From: Endozoicomonas arenosclerae
Lineage (GTDB): Bacteria > Pseudomonadota > Gammaproteobacteria > Pseudomonadales > Endozoicomonadaceae
Length of the DNA stretch: 51,238 bases
Reading direction: 5' to 3'
Assembly: GCF_001562015.1 (NCBI RefSeq)
Contig: NZ_LASA01000088.1
Location: 1-51,238, forward strand
Part shown: positions 16,941-25,312 of the stretch, in pieces
Layout of the letters: each line of letters opens with the position of its first letter
Position numbering within the stretch: the stretch's first letter is position 1
The notes under the pieces: generated by a model
The model's input: the letters and a program-made list of their open reading frames with translations, nothing else
What the model was told of the DNA's origin: nothing
Database searches by the model: none
Position numbers and translations under genes: made by a program

Positions 16941-17150
16941 ATGAAATCCTTGTACCTGGCTATCATCTCCAGCGTTATCCTGCTGGCTGGCTGCTCTTCT
17001 CCCCACGTCATCACCATGAAAGATGGTCGTACCATTACCACCCAGGGCTCCCCTGAAATGAACGATGATGGTTTTTACGAATATGAAACTCTGGAAGGTT
17101 CAGACGCAAAGATAAATGGCTCTGAAGTCCTGGAAATTAACGAAAAGTAA
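16941..17150 (+). CDS. YgdI/YgdR-family small lipoprotein
   Basis: 69-residue lipoprotein starting at ATG 16941 with AGGAG six bases upstream. A longer in-frame version from 16839 is not needed. The signal peptide ends in the lipobox L-L-A-G-C, with the lipidated Cys at about 19. The mature part, S-P-H-V-I-T-M-K-D-G-R-T-I-T-T-Q-G and G-F-Y-E-Y-E, is the SH3-like YgdI/YgdR (DUF903) domain. Its role is unknown. It stands alone between two terminators. Confidence 0.9.
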   Translation: MKSLYLAIISSVILLAGCSSPHVITMKDGRTITTQGSPEMNDDGFYEYETLEGSDAKINGSEVLEINEK

Positions 17151-17157
17151 TTGAACT

Positions 17158-17226
17158 GGAGGGTCCCTGATTAAGTCTGGACAAAAGCTCACAAGCGTCC
17201 AAACAAAAGTCAAAACCCTCCTTTTT
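17158..17226 (+). terminator. Terminator with branched stem
   Basis: GGAGGGT (17158-17164) pairs with ACCCTCC (17215-17221), followed by five T. An inner TGGAC/GTCCA stem shortens the long loop. It lies seven bases after the lipoprotein stop. Confidence 0.65.
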
Positions 17227-17428
17227 ATTGAAATCTACCCTTCTTGCTTCACCCCACCTTCTTTAAACACCTGCACAAACATTTTCCTGAATCACATTCT
17301 GCATATTACTCCTGAGAGACTACTTTTCTATCTGGTACTGCTGATTACCCTGACGATGAGGACATTCCCCTGCTGTCAGGTCACTCTATCCAGAACTAAC
17401 TAACTCATAGTCAGAAGCAGGTTTCTCC

Positions 17429-18250
17429 ATGAAAAAATCGTTCATTCTCTATCTGGTTTCAGCCCTGTTTTCGTCGACATGCCTGACAGCCCAGCTACCA
17501 CTTGTACTCACAGCCAAAGTGAATGGCTTTACCCAAGCCCACGGTGACTACGGCCAACTTTCTGAAGTTGAAGTTATAGCTTTGGAAACAGGAAAAAAGA
17601 TGGCCACTTCGGGTGAAGATGGAACCTTTTCATTTGAATACCCGATAGGAGAACAACTGACACTGATGTTCAAGCATGGAGACTACCATCCCTCACAATC
17701 AGCAACGATTGTCGTCCAGCCTTCAGATGGTAATGATCAGAAGAAGAATTTCTTTACCTACCAGGCTATATCCTACTCAAAAACAGAGCTGATCACCTGG
17801 ACCCGGCACCTTCCTGAATTTGCCCCCAAGATAAAAAATGATCATTGCCAGATGATTGTTACCGTGGCGGGCAAAAATAAAACGCTATACGACAACGAAC
17901 AGGGTGAGGAAGGAGCAGAACTGCTAATTAACTACTGGCCAACAAAAAAAAACACCTCTCGCCTTCCCGGCACGGCAGATACATTCCATCAATGTTACTA
18001 CGGAACACTTCCCATTTTTCACACCAACCCGACCTGTATTGGCTCTAAAACCAGCCCGGACGGAGGGGTTTTCGTCTCTAATATCCCCAGTGACAACCAG
18101 CAAATGTATAAAGTGCTTGCCCATAAGCCACAGGTTTCTTTCAGTCATGCTTTCATTCAGTGTCGAAAGGACTGGTGGGAAGAGCATGCGCCTGAACATT
18201 ACTACAAGCTGATCAATCTTTCCCCACCGAATGGGCCTACTGTTCAATAA
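17429..18250 (+). CDS. Hypothetical exported protein with Ig/CarboxypepD_reg-like start
   Basis: 273 residues with a clear signal peptide (MKKSFILYLVSALFSSTCLT, then A-Q). Residues about 28-95 (V-E-V-I-A-L-E-T-G-K-K-M-A-T-S-G-E-D-G-T-F-S-F-E-Y) resemble the beta-sandwich of carboxypeptidase-regulatory-like domains. The rest has several Cys residues (C-Q-M, C-Y-Y, C-I-G, C-R-K) that could form disulfides, and no enzyme motif I recognise. The gene is convergent with the SDR at 18290, 39 bp away. A surface or periplasmic protein of unknown function. Confidence 0.7.
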   Translation: MKKSFILYLVSALFSSTCLTAQLPLVLTAKVNGFTQAHGDYGQLSEVEVIALETGKKMATSGEDGTFSFEYPIGEQLTLMFKHGDYHPSQSATIVVQPSDGNDQKKNFFTYQAISYSKTELITWTRHLPEFAPKIKNDHCQMIVTVAGKNKTLYDNEQGEEGAELLINYWPTKKNTSRLPGTADTFHQCYYGTLPIFHTNPTCIGSKTSPDGGVFVSNIPSDNQQMYKVLAHKPQVSFSHAFIQCRKDWWEEHAPEHYYKLINLSPPNGPTVQ

Positions 18251-18289
18251 CGATGGTTAAAAACGGGTAGTCTTCGAGGCTGTCGGAGA

Positions 18290-19120
18290 TCACCCCTGCT
18301 CCTTCGCAAACTGTTTGGCAAAGGGTTTGTGGATAGCTGAAGGCAGGAATCGTTTCAGAATTTCCACGATTTTGGCATCCACACCAATCACGACTCGCTG
18401 CTTGTCTTTCTTCACAGCATTCAGAATTTTTGCCACACACTTTTCAGGTGCCATAGCAAACTTTTCAACCTTCTCAGCTGTTTGAGTCGCTACTTTCACG
18501 TTGGTTGAACTCTCAAGGTGCGCTCTCATAATGTTGGTTTTGATTGCGCCCGGATGCACACTGGTTACACCCACATTATCGCCATGTAACTCAGCCCACA
18601 TGGTTTCACTGATGGTTCGAACTGCAGCTTTGGTTGCACTGTAAGAAGCTGTGTTGGGCATCCCCATAAACGCAGCCAGGCTCGACATATTGATAATGTG
18701 AGCATTACCACGACCGGCTTTGGCGGATTCTTTCAGAGCGGGCAAAAAGAAATTACTGCCGTAGATAACACCCCAAAGGTTAATACCCAGGGCGAACTCC
18801 CAGTCTTCGATGGAATGACCTTCAAAGGTCTTTTGCAGGGTAATACCGGCGTTATTGGCAAGAATGTTGACCTTGCCGTGAACCTCCAGCACTTCAGCAG
18901 GCAGAGCTTCCATTCTTTCACGACTGGTTACATCGACTACGTGATGACTGACTTTGACATTATACGGCTCAAGTAGCTTAACAGATTCCAGAAGACCTTC
19001 TTCACTGATATCCGCCAGTGCCAGATTACAGCCTTCACTGGCCAGTTGCATAGCCATGGCTCTGCCAATGCCACCACCACCGCCGGTGATCACCGCTACC
19101 TTGTCTTTAAAGTCTTTCAT
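18290..19120 (-). CDS. Classical SDR oxidoreductase, last gene of meta-cleavage operon
   Basis: 276 residues with T-G-G-G-G-G-I-G near residue 12, the N-N-A-G motif, N-M-S-S catalytic serine and S-Y-S-A-T-K (YxxxK). The A-L-A-D-I-S segment after strand 2 suggests NAD(H) rather than NADP(H). The C-terminal K-R-F-L-P-S-A-I-H tail is seen in SDRs acting on hydrophobic substrates. It lies 121 bp downstream of the aldolase gene, separated by an inverted repeat at 19180, so it may be only partly co-transcribed. A hydroxysteroid dehydrogenase role is inferred from context. Confidence 0.85.
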   Translation of the reverse strand: MKDFKDKVAVITGGGGGIGRAMAMQLASEGCNLALADISEEGLLESVKLLEPYNVKVSHHVVDVTSRERMEALPAEVLEVHGKVNILANNAGITLQKTFEGHSIEDWEFALGINLWGVIYGSNFFLPALKESAKAGRGNAHIINMSSLAAFMGMPNTASYSATKAAVRTISETMWAELHGDNVGVTSVHPGAIKTNIMRAHLESSTNVKVATQTAEKVEKFAMAPEKCVAKILNAVKKDKQRVVIGVDAKIVEILKRFLPSAIHKPFAKQFAKEQG

Positions 19121-19179
19121 CTACACCACTCTTATTATTGTTTTAGAAGACAATTTGAAGTTATGAGATAACAGTTTGA

Positions 19180-19221
19180 AGTTGACAGTAGAGAGCCAGA
19201 AAATACTGCCAACTGTCAACT
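19180..19221 (-). terminator. Inverted repeat between aldolase and SDR genes
   Basis: AGTTGACAGT (19180-19189) and ACTGTCAACT (19212-19221), 10-bp perfect arms with a 22-base loop, 21 bp past the aldolase stop. No T-run follows on the minus strand. It could attenuate read-through or protect mRNA ends. Confidence 0.4.
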
Positions 19222-19241
19222 CTCCACTGTTAACGCTTCAC

Positions 19242-20270
19242 TTAAATCAGGCCTTTCTCTTTCGCCATAGTCAGCGCCAGATCTTCGATCATGTCTTCCT
19301 GACCACCGACAGTGCCACGGCGCCCCAGCTCAACCAGAATGTCACGAGCCTGAATGCCGTACTTGGCTTCAGCACGCTTGGCGAACAGCAGGAAGGATGA
19401 GTAGACACCGGCATAACCCAGAGTCAGAGCGTCTCGATCCAGACGAATAGGCTGGTCCATAATGGGCACGACCCGATCTTCGGCCACGTCCATGATTTTG
19501 TAGAGATCAACGCCACTCTCAACACCCATGCGATCCAGAACTGCAACAAACACTTCCAGAGGTGTATTACCTGCACCAGCACCCAGACCCGCTACAGAGC
19601 CGTCAATACGGGCGGCACCTGCTTCAATAGCAGCCAGCGAATTAGCAATACCCATAGCCAGGTTATGGTGACCGTGGAAACCAATCTCAGTGTTAGCGTT
19701 CAGCTCAGAACGCAGCAGACCAATTTTTTCAGTGACTTCCGCAGGCAGCATGTAACCGGCAGAATCGGTCATATAGATGCAGTTTGCGCCGTAGTGCTCC
19801 ATCAGTTTGGCCTGCTCCAGAATCTTTTCCGGGCTGACCATGTGAGCCATCATCAGGAAGCCTACCGTGTCCATTTCCATCTTGGCAGACATACCAATGT
19901 GCTGTTCGGACACATCGGCTTCTGTGCAGTGGGTAGCAACACGAATGCAGGAAACACCCACATCTTTAGCCATTCTCAGATGATCCAGAGTACCAATTCC
20001 GGGCAACTGCAGGGCTGAGATTTTGGCATTTTTCATCTTTGGAATAACAGCACTCAAATACTCTTCATCGGTATGAGCAGGGAAGCCATAGTTCAGGGAA
20101 GAACCTCCCAGACCGTCACCATGGGTCACCTCGATCAAAGGCATACCGGCGTCATCCAGAGCAGTTGCAATGCTGACCATTTCGTCCAGAGAAATCTGGT
20201 GCTGTTTGGCGTGCATGCCATCACGCAGACTCATGTCGTGAAGCTTGACTGTTTTACCTTGTAAATCCAT
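19242..20270 (-). CDS. hsaF: 4-hydroxy-2-oxovalerate (HOA) aldolase
   Basis: Splits 4-hydroxy-2-oxo acids from ring-A cleavage into pyruvate and an aldehyde. 342 residues, the normal family length. Catalytic R16-D17 and H20 (S-L-R-D-G-M-H) and the metal ligands H199 and H201 (G-F-H-G-H-H-N) match BphI/DmpG positions. The C-terminal [12 protein letters not shown] region is conserved. Its product is channelled to the acylating aldehyde dehydrogenase encoded four bases upstream; GGGGAG before the ATG overlaps that gene's end. The symbol follows the steroid pathway (hsaF/tesG). Confidence 0.95.
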   Translation of the reverse strand: MDLQGKTVKLHDMSLRDGMHAKQHQISLDEMVSIATALDDAGMPLIEVTHGDGLGGSSLNYGFPAHTDEEYLSAVIPKMKNAKISALQLPGIGTLDHLRMAKDVGVSCIRVATHCTEADVSEQHIGMSAKMEMDTVGFLMMAHMVSPEKILEQAKLMEHYGANCIYMTDSAGYMLPAEVTEKIGLLRSELNANTEIGFHGHHNLAMGIANSLAAIEAGAARIDGSVAGLGAGAGNTPLEVFVAVLDRMGVESGVDLYKIMDVAEDRVVPIMDQPIRLDRDALTLGYAGVYSSFLLFAKRAEAKYGIQARDILVELGRRGTVGGQEDMIEDLALTMAKEKGLI

Positions 20271-20274
20271 CGTC

Positions 20275-21189
20275 TTATTCTCCCCGCTCTGGCAGACTGG
20301 TGTTACCTGCTGCTACTTCTTCAGCAATCATTTCAGCCGTTCTCAGACCGGCCGCGGTCATGATGTCCAGGTTACCTGCATACTTGGGCAGGAAGTCTCC
20401 AAGCCCTTCAACCTCCATAAACACAGAGACTTTACGGCCATCAAAGATAGGACCGTTTACCAGCTTATAACCGGGAACATACTTCTGTACGTCTGCAACC
20501 ATGTCATGGATGGATTGAGTGATGGCTTCAACATCTGGCTCACCTTCCGTCAAACAGTGAATGGTGTCACGCATGATCAGCGGTGGTTCGGCCGGGTTAA
20601 TAATGATGATGGCCTTACCTTTCTTGGCTCCACCTACCTTCTCAACAGCACCGGAAGTGGTACGGGTGAATTCATCGATATTCTGACGGGTACCGGGACC
20701 TACTGAACGGGAGGAAACAGTGGCTACAATCTCACCGTATTCAACAGGCTGAACCCGGGAAACAGCGGCTACCATAGGAATGGTCGCCTGACCACCACAA
20801 GTCACCATGTTGACGTTCATTTTCAGATCCGTCGTATGCTCTTTCAGGTTGACTGGCGGCACACAGAAAGGACCAATTGCAGCAGGCGTCAGATCCACCA
20901 TGATCACACCTTTCTCGTTCAGCTTGCGACTGTTTTCAGCATGAACGTAGGCAGAAGTAGCATCGAATGCAATACGGATGTCGTCTTCCAAAACGTGGGG
21001 GATAACACCATCTACACCTTCAGCGGTGGTTTTGATTCCCATTTCACGGGCACGCTTGAGACCTTCTGAATCCGGGTCGATACCCACCATCCAGACTGGC
21101 TCGATCCACTCGGAGCGCTTCATTTTCATCAGCAGGTCGGTACCGATATTACCGGGACCGATAATGACCGCGTTGAGTTTTTTACTCAT
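20275..21189 (-). CDS. hsaG: Acylating acetaldehyde/propanal dehydrogenase
   Basis: Oxidises the aldehyde released by the aldolase to acyl-CoA with NAD+. 304 residues. The N-terminal G-P-G-N-I-G is the NAD motif and the catalytic Cys is C131 in [11 protein letters not shown]. The D-L-T-P-A-A-I-G-P and [15 protein letters not shown] blocks are typical of BphJ/HsaG/TesF. AAAGGAAG lies before the ATG. It forms a bifunctional complex with the product of the next gene. Confidence 0.95.
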   Translation of the reverse strand: MSKKLNAVIIGPGNIGTDLLMKMKRSEWIEPVWMVGIDPDSEGLKRAREMGIKTTAEGVDGVIPHVLEDDIRIAFDATSAYVHAENSRKLNEKGVIMVDLTPAAIGPFCVPPVNLKEHTTDLKMNVNMVTCGGQATIPMVAAVSRVQPVEYGEIVATVSSRSVGPGTRQNIDEFTRTTSGAVEKVGGAKKGKAIIIINPAEPPLIMRDTIHCLTEGEPDVEAITQSIHDMVADVQKYVPGYKLVNGPIFDGRKVSVFMEVEGLGDFLPKYAGNLDIMTAAGLRTAEMIAEEVAAGNTSLPERGE

Positions 21190-21282
21190 GCTTCCTTTAT
21201 CCTATTCTTTATTATGAAAAATCTTTCACTCCCCGAGGGATTGAAAATTTTTTCCATCGCTCATGGCTGTCTATTTTTTAGC

Positions 21283-22080
21283 TCAGGATCCGAAGGTCAC
21301 TGCAGCAGTGCCCATACCTTCGATCTCAAGGGTCATGACGTCTCCCGGACCTACAGGCTCCAGAGGCACCAGAGATCCGGAAAGAATGATCTCTCCCGCC
21401 TTGAAAGGTATGCCAAACTCACCCAGGGTATTGGCCAGCCAGGCCACGGCTGTCAATGGGTTGCCCTGTACAGCGGAACCCAGACCTTCACTGATCAGTG
21501 TTCCGTTTTTAAAGACTTTCATCTGGGCATTGGGCAGGTCAATATCCCGAGGATCCACCTCATTTTCACCCAACACAAAAACACCGCAGGAAGCGTTGTC
21601 AGACACCGTATCCTGAATCTTGATCTGCCAGTTATGAATACGGGAATCAACAATTTCAAAGCAGGGCATGACGCACTCAGTAGCTTCCAGCACGTCTTTT
21701 TCTGTCACTCCGGGCCCCACCAGATCTTTCTTCAGTTTGAAGGCAATCTCACCCTCGGCCCTTGGCTGGATCAGTTTGTTCGCAGAGATAGAAATGGTTT
21801 CAGCATTCTCGAACCACATCTCATTAGTGATAAAGCCAAAGTCAGGCTGATGGACGTTCAGCATGTCCTGAACCGCTTTAGAGGTCACACCAATCTTTTT
21901 ACCGACTATTTTGTCACCGGCAGCTACCCGTCTTTCCACCATATGCAGTGAAATGTGATAAGCATCTTCAATGGTGATATCCGATTCCCTATCCGTCAGG
22001 GGATCAATGGTTTTACCCGCTTTAAGAGCTTCGTAGAGCTCATCGCCGTACTGCGCTCTTTTTTCTTTAGTGAAAGACAT
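21283..22080 (-). CDS. hsaE: 2-hydroxypenta-2,4-dienoate-type hydratase
   Basis: Hydrates 2-hydroxy-dienoates (2-hydroxyhexa-2,4-dienoate in steroid breakdown) to 4-hydroxy-2-oxo acids. 265 residues. Metal ligands E109 and E111 (R-A-E-G-E-I-A-F) and E142 (C-F-E-I-V-D-S-R-I) match MhpD/HsaE. The D-N-A-S-C-G-V and G-N-P-L-T-A-V-A-W-L-A-N blocks are diagnostic. It follows the hydrolase gene by 15 bp. A 93-bp gap without features precedes the dehydrogenase gene. Confidence 0.92.
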   Translation of the reverse strand: MSFTKEKRAQYGDELYEALKAGKTIDPLTDRESDITIEDAYHISLHMVERRVAAGDKIVGKKIGVTSKAVQDMLNVHQPDFGFITNEMWFENAETISISANKLIQPRAEGEIAFKLKKDLVGPGVTEKDVLEATECVMPCFEIVDSRIHNWQIKIQDTVSDNASCGVFVLGENEVDPRDIDLPNAQMKVFKNGTLISEGLGSAVQGNPLTAVAWLANTLGEFGIPFKAGEIILSGSLVPLEPVGPGDVMTLEIEGMGTAAVTFGS

Positions 22081-22095
22081 TTTGCTACACCGTTT

Positions 22096-22914
22096 TTATT
22101 GTTGGATAAACTGGATACATTCACGATTGAACAGAGCCTGATGCTCTACCATCACCCAGTGACCACACTCGCTCATAAGGTTAAAACGGATATTGCTGCA
22201 GTTTTCCATCATGGTCTGGGCGCCACTGACGGGACAGAACTTGTCGTTCATGCCCCAGAAACCGAGAATCGGGCACTGCAATTCTTTCAGCCGCTCTGTC
22301 AAAACAGGCACCTGCATAGTGGACAGCACACATTTGGGCTGATTCAGAACAATGGCCACACGCTCGTGAACAATGTCATCGGTGATTTGTTCCGGGTTAT
22401 AAAGCTGCAGGCCCAACAGGCGTTTCATACCTTCAGGCTCGTTCAGTTCTCCAGCAGCAAAAGCAGCTCCCATCTTCTGAATGCCTTCCATTTGCAGGTA
22501 GTACTGCTCTTTTTCCATCAAGCCACCGGGAGCCATCAAGATGAGCTTCTCCACCAGCTCTGGCTTATCCAGTGCCATTTTGATGGCAATGGCACCGCCC
22601 AGAGAGTTGCCGACCAGCGTGACTTTATCGACATTCAGCTTGTCCAGAAGCCCCATCATGGCATCGACAAAAAAATCCAGAGTGTATTCCGTTTCAGGCT
22701 TGTCGCTGAGACCGTAACCGGGAAGGTCCGGAAGAATTGATCGATAACCGGCTTCGGCAAAGATCGGATAGTTGCCCTTGAAGTTACTGAAACCACTGGC
22801 CCCCGGACCACTGCCATGAATGAACAGAACAGCGGGCCCTATGCCGGCTTCCTGATAATGAAGGGTTAAGCCGTCGTCGAGTTTGACAAACTCAGCTTCC
22901 GGAATCCTGCTCAT
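22096..22914 (-). CDS. hsaD: Meta-cleavage product hydrolase (HsaD/TesD-like alpha/beta hydrolase)
   Basis: Hydrolyses the C-C bond of the ring-A meta-cleavage product (4,9-DSHA in steroid catabolism). About 272 residues from ATG 22914, which has AGGAGGT six bases upstream; the TTG at 22959 is rejected. The oxyanion region H-G-S-G-P-G-A-S-G, the nucleophile elbow G-N-S-L-G-G (Ser near 104), the acid in M-N-D-K-F-C-P-V and the final E-C-G-H-W form the triad. It is the first gene of a five-gene operon running to 18290, with an operator box 105 bp upstream. Confidence 0.92.
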   Translation of the reverse strand: MSRIPEAEFVKLDDGLTLHYQEAGIGPAVLFIHGSGPGASGFSNFKGNYPIFAEAGYRSILPDLPGYGLSDKPETEYTLDFFVDAMMGLLDKLNVDKVTLVGNSLGGAIAIKMALDKPELVEKLILMAPGGLMEKEQYYLQMEGIQKMGAAFAAGELNEPEGMKRLLGLQLYNPEQITDDIVHERVAIVLNQPKCVLSTMQVPVLTERLKELQCPILGFWGMNDKFCPVSGAQTMMENCSNIRFNLMSECGHWVMVEHQALFNRECIQFIQQ

Positions 22915-23019
22915 GACCTGACCTCCTGATGATGACAACCGGCCAGCGAATAGAGACAAATGGATTCACTGCGCGGTTTTTCTTAGCAAGAGATTTTTTC
23001 AATGCCTGCATCAGCAATC

Positions 23020-23037
23020 ATCGTCTGTGTGGACTAA
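23020..23037. promoter_or_regulatory. Candidate steroid-regulon operator box (meta-cleavage operon)
   Basis: ATCGTC-TGTGTG-GACTAA on the plus strand, or TTAGTC-N6-GACGAT in the direction of the operon, identical in its arms to the box of the KstD operon. Confidence 0.6.
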
Positions 23038-23200
23038 CACTGACCAGCTCTGGCCTAAAACCGGAGACACCCGCTTTCTGGTTGTCAAACCCGGTTAGCT
23101 GAAACTGTCTACTTCAATACAATCGGATCATCCTCCCAATAACGTATTCTCCTGCTTTGACGATCAGCCCATACAGGCATTTCGAAACAGGATCAGAATC

Positions 23201-24214
23201 ATGTCAGTGGATGGACTGGGAAAACACTCTCGCTCTACGAGCCCTCTGTCACATACAGAAGACGAACATTCAGGCCATAGTACTGATGAAAGCTCGGGCA
23301 AGGCCTTTAATCGAACCGTTGATGCTACCGCCACCCTGAAAAGAGGCAGGCTCTCAAGAAAAACATCTTCAAAACACCGTTCAGGCAGTCTCAACAGGAA
23401 ACGCAGTCAATCCTTACGAAGGCGTCTGACTACACGAAAAGCCAATAATCCTGATGACCGATCCCGGGCCCCTACCAGCTTCCAGGAACAGCTGGTCCGA
23501 GAGCTGTTTACCATAAACCCAAAGGATCAGAGAGAAATTGCACGCTGGGCAGGCACTCTGAGGGCAGTTGAGCCAACGGAACAGGACTTTGAGAGCTGGG
23601 ACATGGAATACTCGAAACAAGCTGCCATGGATATCCTGTTCAGAGATTTGCACTTCACCCTTAATGACCTCGACACCCTCATCAAACTCAATCAGATAAA
23701 GGGGTCTGATAAAACCCTCAGCCACCTGGAGAGTGTTGTTGCCAAACAGATTGCCGAGAGCACCCAGGGGGAAGCCGACCCTTTAGTAGAAAACATCACG
23801 ACCAGAGATCAATACACAGCGGCAGAAGCCAGTACAACCCGGAGGTTTTTTCTGACTGACCATAATCTATCTAGCTTCAAAGTTTATGAGATCAAGGACA
23901 TTCTATGTGGCTTGATCGGTCGCCCCTATGGATTGAGAGAAGACCTGACGGCCCTGAAAGATCAGCTTGAAAAGACTTTGTCGAACGGCTCGCCACTCAG
24001 CAGCAGCGCCAAAAAAGAAATCAAAAAGATGTGTGACAAGATCAATCGTTTATTTGCCAATGAACAGAAACGCAGCGATGTGCTGAAAGTTAACCGATTG
24101 GTACTGAAACTAAAACGCGCTATAGAGAGTAATCCTGAACTGACCGTAAACATGCCAGACATATCTGGATGGCCTGTCAGATTTGCCAGAATCATGCAGG
24201 GTCAGGAGGACTGA
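23201..24214 (+). CDS. Hypothetical protein with basic Ser/Arg-rich N-terminus
   Basis: 337 residues. The first 90 are rich in Ser, Arg, Lys and His (S-R-K-T-S-S-K-H-R-S-G-S-L-N-R-K-R-S-Q-S-L-R-R-R) and probably disordered. The rest is a helical, charged domain with no motif I recognise. There is no signal peptide or membrane segment. The R/S-rich stretch could be a nucleic-acid binding, secretion or localisation signal. It is transcribed divergently from the meta-cleavage operon. The start at ATG 23201 has only AGGAT upstream as ribosome site. Confidence 0.7.
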   Translation: MSVDGLGKHSRSTSPLSHTEDEHSGHSTDESSGKAFNRTVDATATLKRGRLSRKTSSKHRSGSLNRKRSQSLRRRLTTRKANNPDDRSRAPTSFQEQLVRELFTINPKDQREIARWAGTLRAVEPTEQDFESWDMEYSKQAAMDILFRDLHFTLNDLDTLIKLNQIKGSDKTLSHLESVVAKQIAESTQGEADPLVENITTRDQYTAAEASTTRRFFLTDHNLSSFKVYEIKDILCGLIGRPYGLREDLTALKDQLEKTLSNGSPLSSSAKKEIKKMCDKINRLFANEQKRSDVLKVNRLVLKLKRAIESNPELTVNMPDISGWPVRFARIMQGQED

Positions 24215-24336
24215 GAGATCTTCCTGCAATGCTTCCAAGACTCCATGAATATCGGTTTCTGAATATCAGGAGACATTGACTTCGGCGCTGCTTTTATAGA
24301 GATTCAACCTCACAATAAAGCAGTGAGTGTCTTTCA

Positions 24337-25080
24337 ATGGAGTTCGTACAGGACAAATTTAACGGTATTATTATCGAGAGTGGCTCTGTCAGTGATTGCA
24401 GTAATACATTTCATACCTCACTGGTTGAAATTATTACCTTTGCACAAAACACAGAAAAGAACCTGATATGGCTGACCCTGCCTATTCATCAGTCACACCT
24501 GATTGAACCCTGCACCAGGGAAGGTTTTAAATTCCATAACTGCCTTGAGACAGAAATCACGCTGGTCTACAAAAATGTCAGCAACGTTTTTGTCCCTTTC
24601 ATCCCTACTCATACCCTTGGTGCTGGAGCCTTGATCGTCAACAGCTCCCACGAAGTTCTGCTTGTTAAGGAACATGGCATGAATGGCTATAAACTGCCTG
24701 GCGGCCATATTGACCTGGGAGAACCCATAGAATCGGCTATTCAGCGAGAGGTTTTGGAAGAGACCGGCATTGAGAGTGACTTTGAAAGCATCGTTGGTAT
24801 TACGACAAAGCATCCGTATCGATTTGGCAAATCCAACATGTATATTATTTGTCGTTTAAAGGCGGTCACCGACATCATTTCAATACAGGATAAAAACGAA
24901 ATTGAAGATGCCCGTTGGACGCCCATATCGGATTACCTGCAGGACACCAATAACAGCCTTTTCAACCGCCAGATGGTAGAAAAGTTATCCAATGAACAGG
25001 GTCTCAGGCGAGTCCAGCTTGAAGGTGACCGGGGACCTCATAAAAAACAGGAAGTTTTCTTTTCCAACTCAAAGAACTGA
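24337..25080 (+). CDS. Nudix hydrolase, NUDT6-like
   Basis: 247 residues. The Nudix box is complete: G-G-H-I-D-L-G-E-P-I-E-S-A-I-Q-R-E-V-L-E-E-T-G-I (GX5EX7REUXEEXGU), near residues 126-148. The N-terminal 90 residues look like the pre-Nudix domain of NUDT6-type proteins (L-T-L-P-I-H-Q-S-H-L-I, then E-G-F-K-F-H-N-C). Such enzymes cleave nucleoside diphosphates linked to another moiety; the substrate cannot be told. No close ribosome site is seen before the ATG at 24337. Confidence 0.85.
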   Translation: MEFVQDKFNGIIIESGSVSDCSNTFHTSLVEIITFAQNTEKNLIWLTLPIHQSHLIEPCTREGFKFHNCLETEITLVYKNVSNVFVPFIPTHTLGAGALIVNSSHEVLLVKEHGMNGYKLPGGHIDLGEPIESAIQREVLEETGIESDFESIVGITTKHPYRFGKSNMYIICRLKAVTDIISIQDKNEIEDARWTPISDYLQDTNNSLFNRQMVEKLSNEQGLRRVQLEGDRGPHKKQEVFFSNSKN

Positions 25081-25084
25081 CTTC

Positions 25085-25148
25085 ACAGCTCTGGGAAGGT
25101 CTTTGGATGACTGAACAGTCTTCTACCACCCAAAGACCTGAGAGCTGT
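25085..25148 (+). terminator. Long two-part hairpin after Nudix gene
   Basis: ACAGCTCT (25085-25092) pairs with AGAGCTGT (25141-25148), and AGGTCTTTGG (25097-25106) with CCAAAGACCT (25130-25139). It begins five bases after the stop. No T-run follows, so it may be a weak terminator for either convergent gene. Confidence 0.5.
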
Positions 25149-25204
25149 ACAAGCGTTTAAGAATTAAGGACTCGTCTCGAAATAAATTCCCGGTTTACAT
25201 ACGG

Positions 25205-25271
25205 ACTCCGTTCACCCTGAGCTTGTCGAAGGGTCGTGGCATTGGACTTCGACAAACTCAGCCCGAACGGG
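25205..25271. repeat. REP/MITE-like palindromic repeat, copy 2
   Basis: ACTCCGTTCACCCTGAGCTT and the block TTCGACAAACTCAGCCCGAA form an imperfect palindrome around a 20-base centre. This is a more diverged member of the family at 391, 38434 and 43141. It lies between two convergent genes. Confidence 0.75.
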
Positions 25272-25312
25272 TTTGAGTAGGGTTCAAAAAAGGAAGCTGT
25301 TTAGGACTATTC

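Noticed and set aside
22915-22959. TTG start at 22959 for the HsaD-like hydrolase
   Set aside because: The ATG at 22914 has AGGAGGT at ideal spacing, and family members start near M-S-R-I-P-E.
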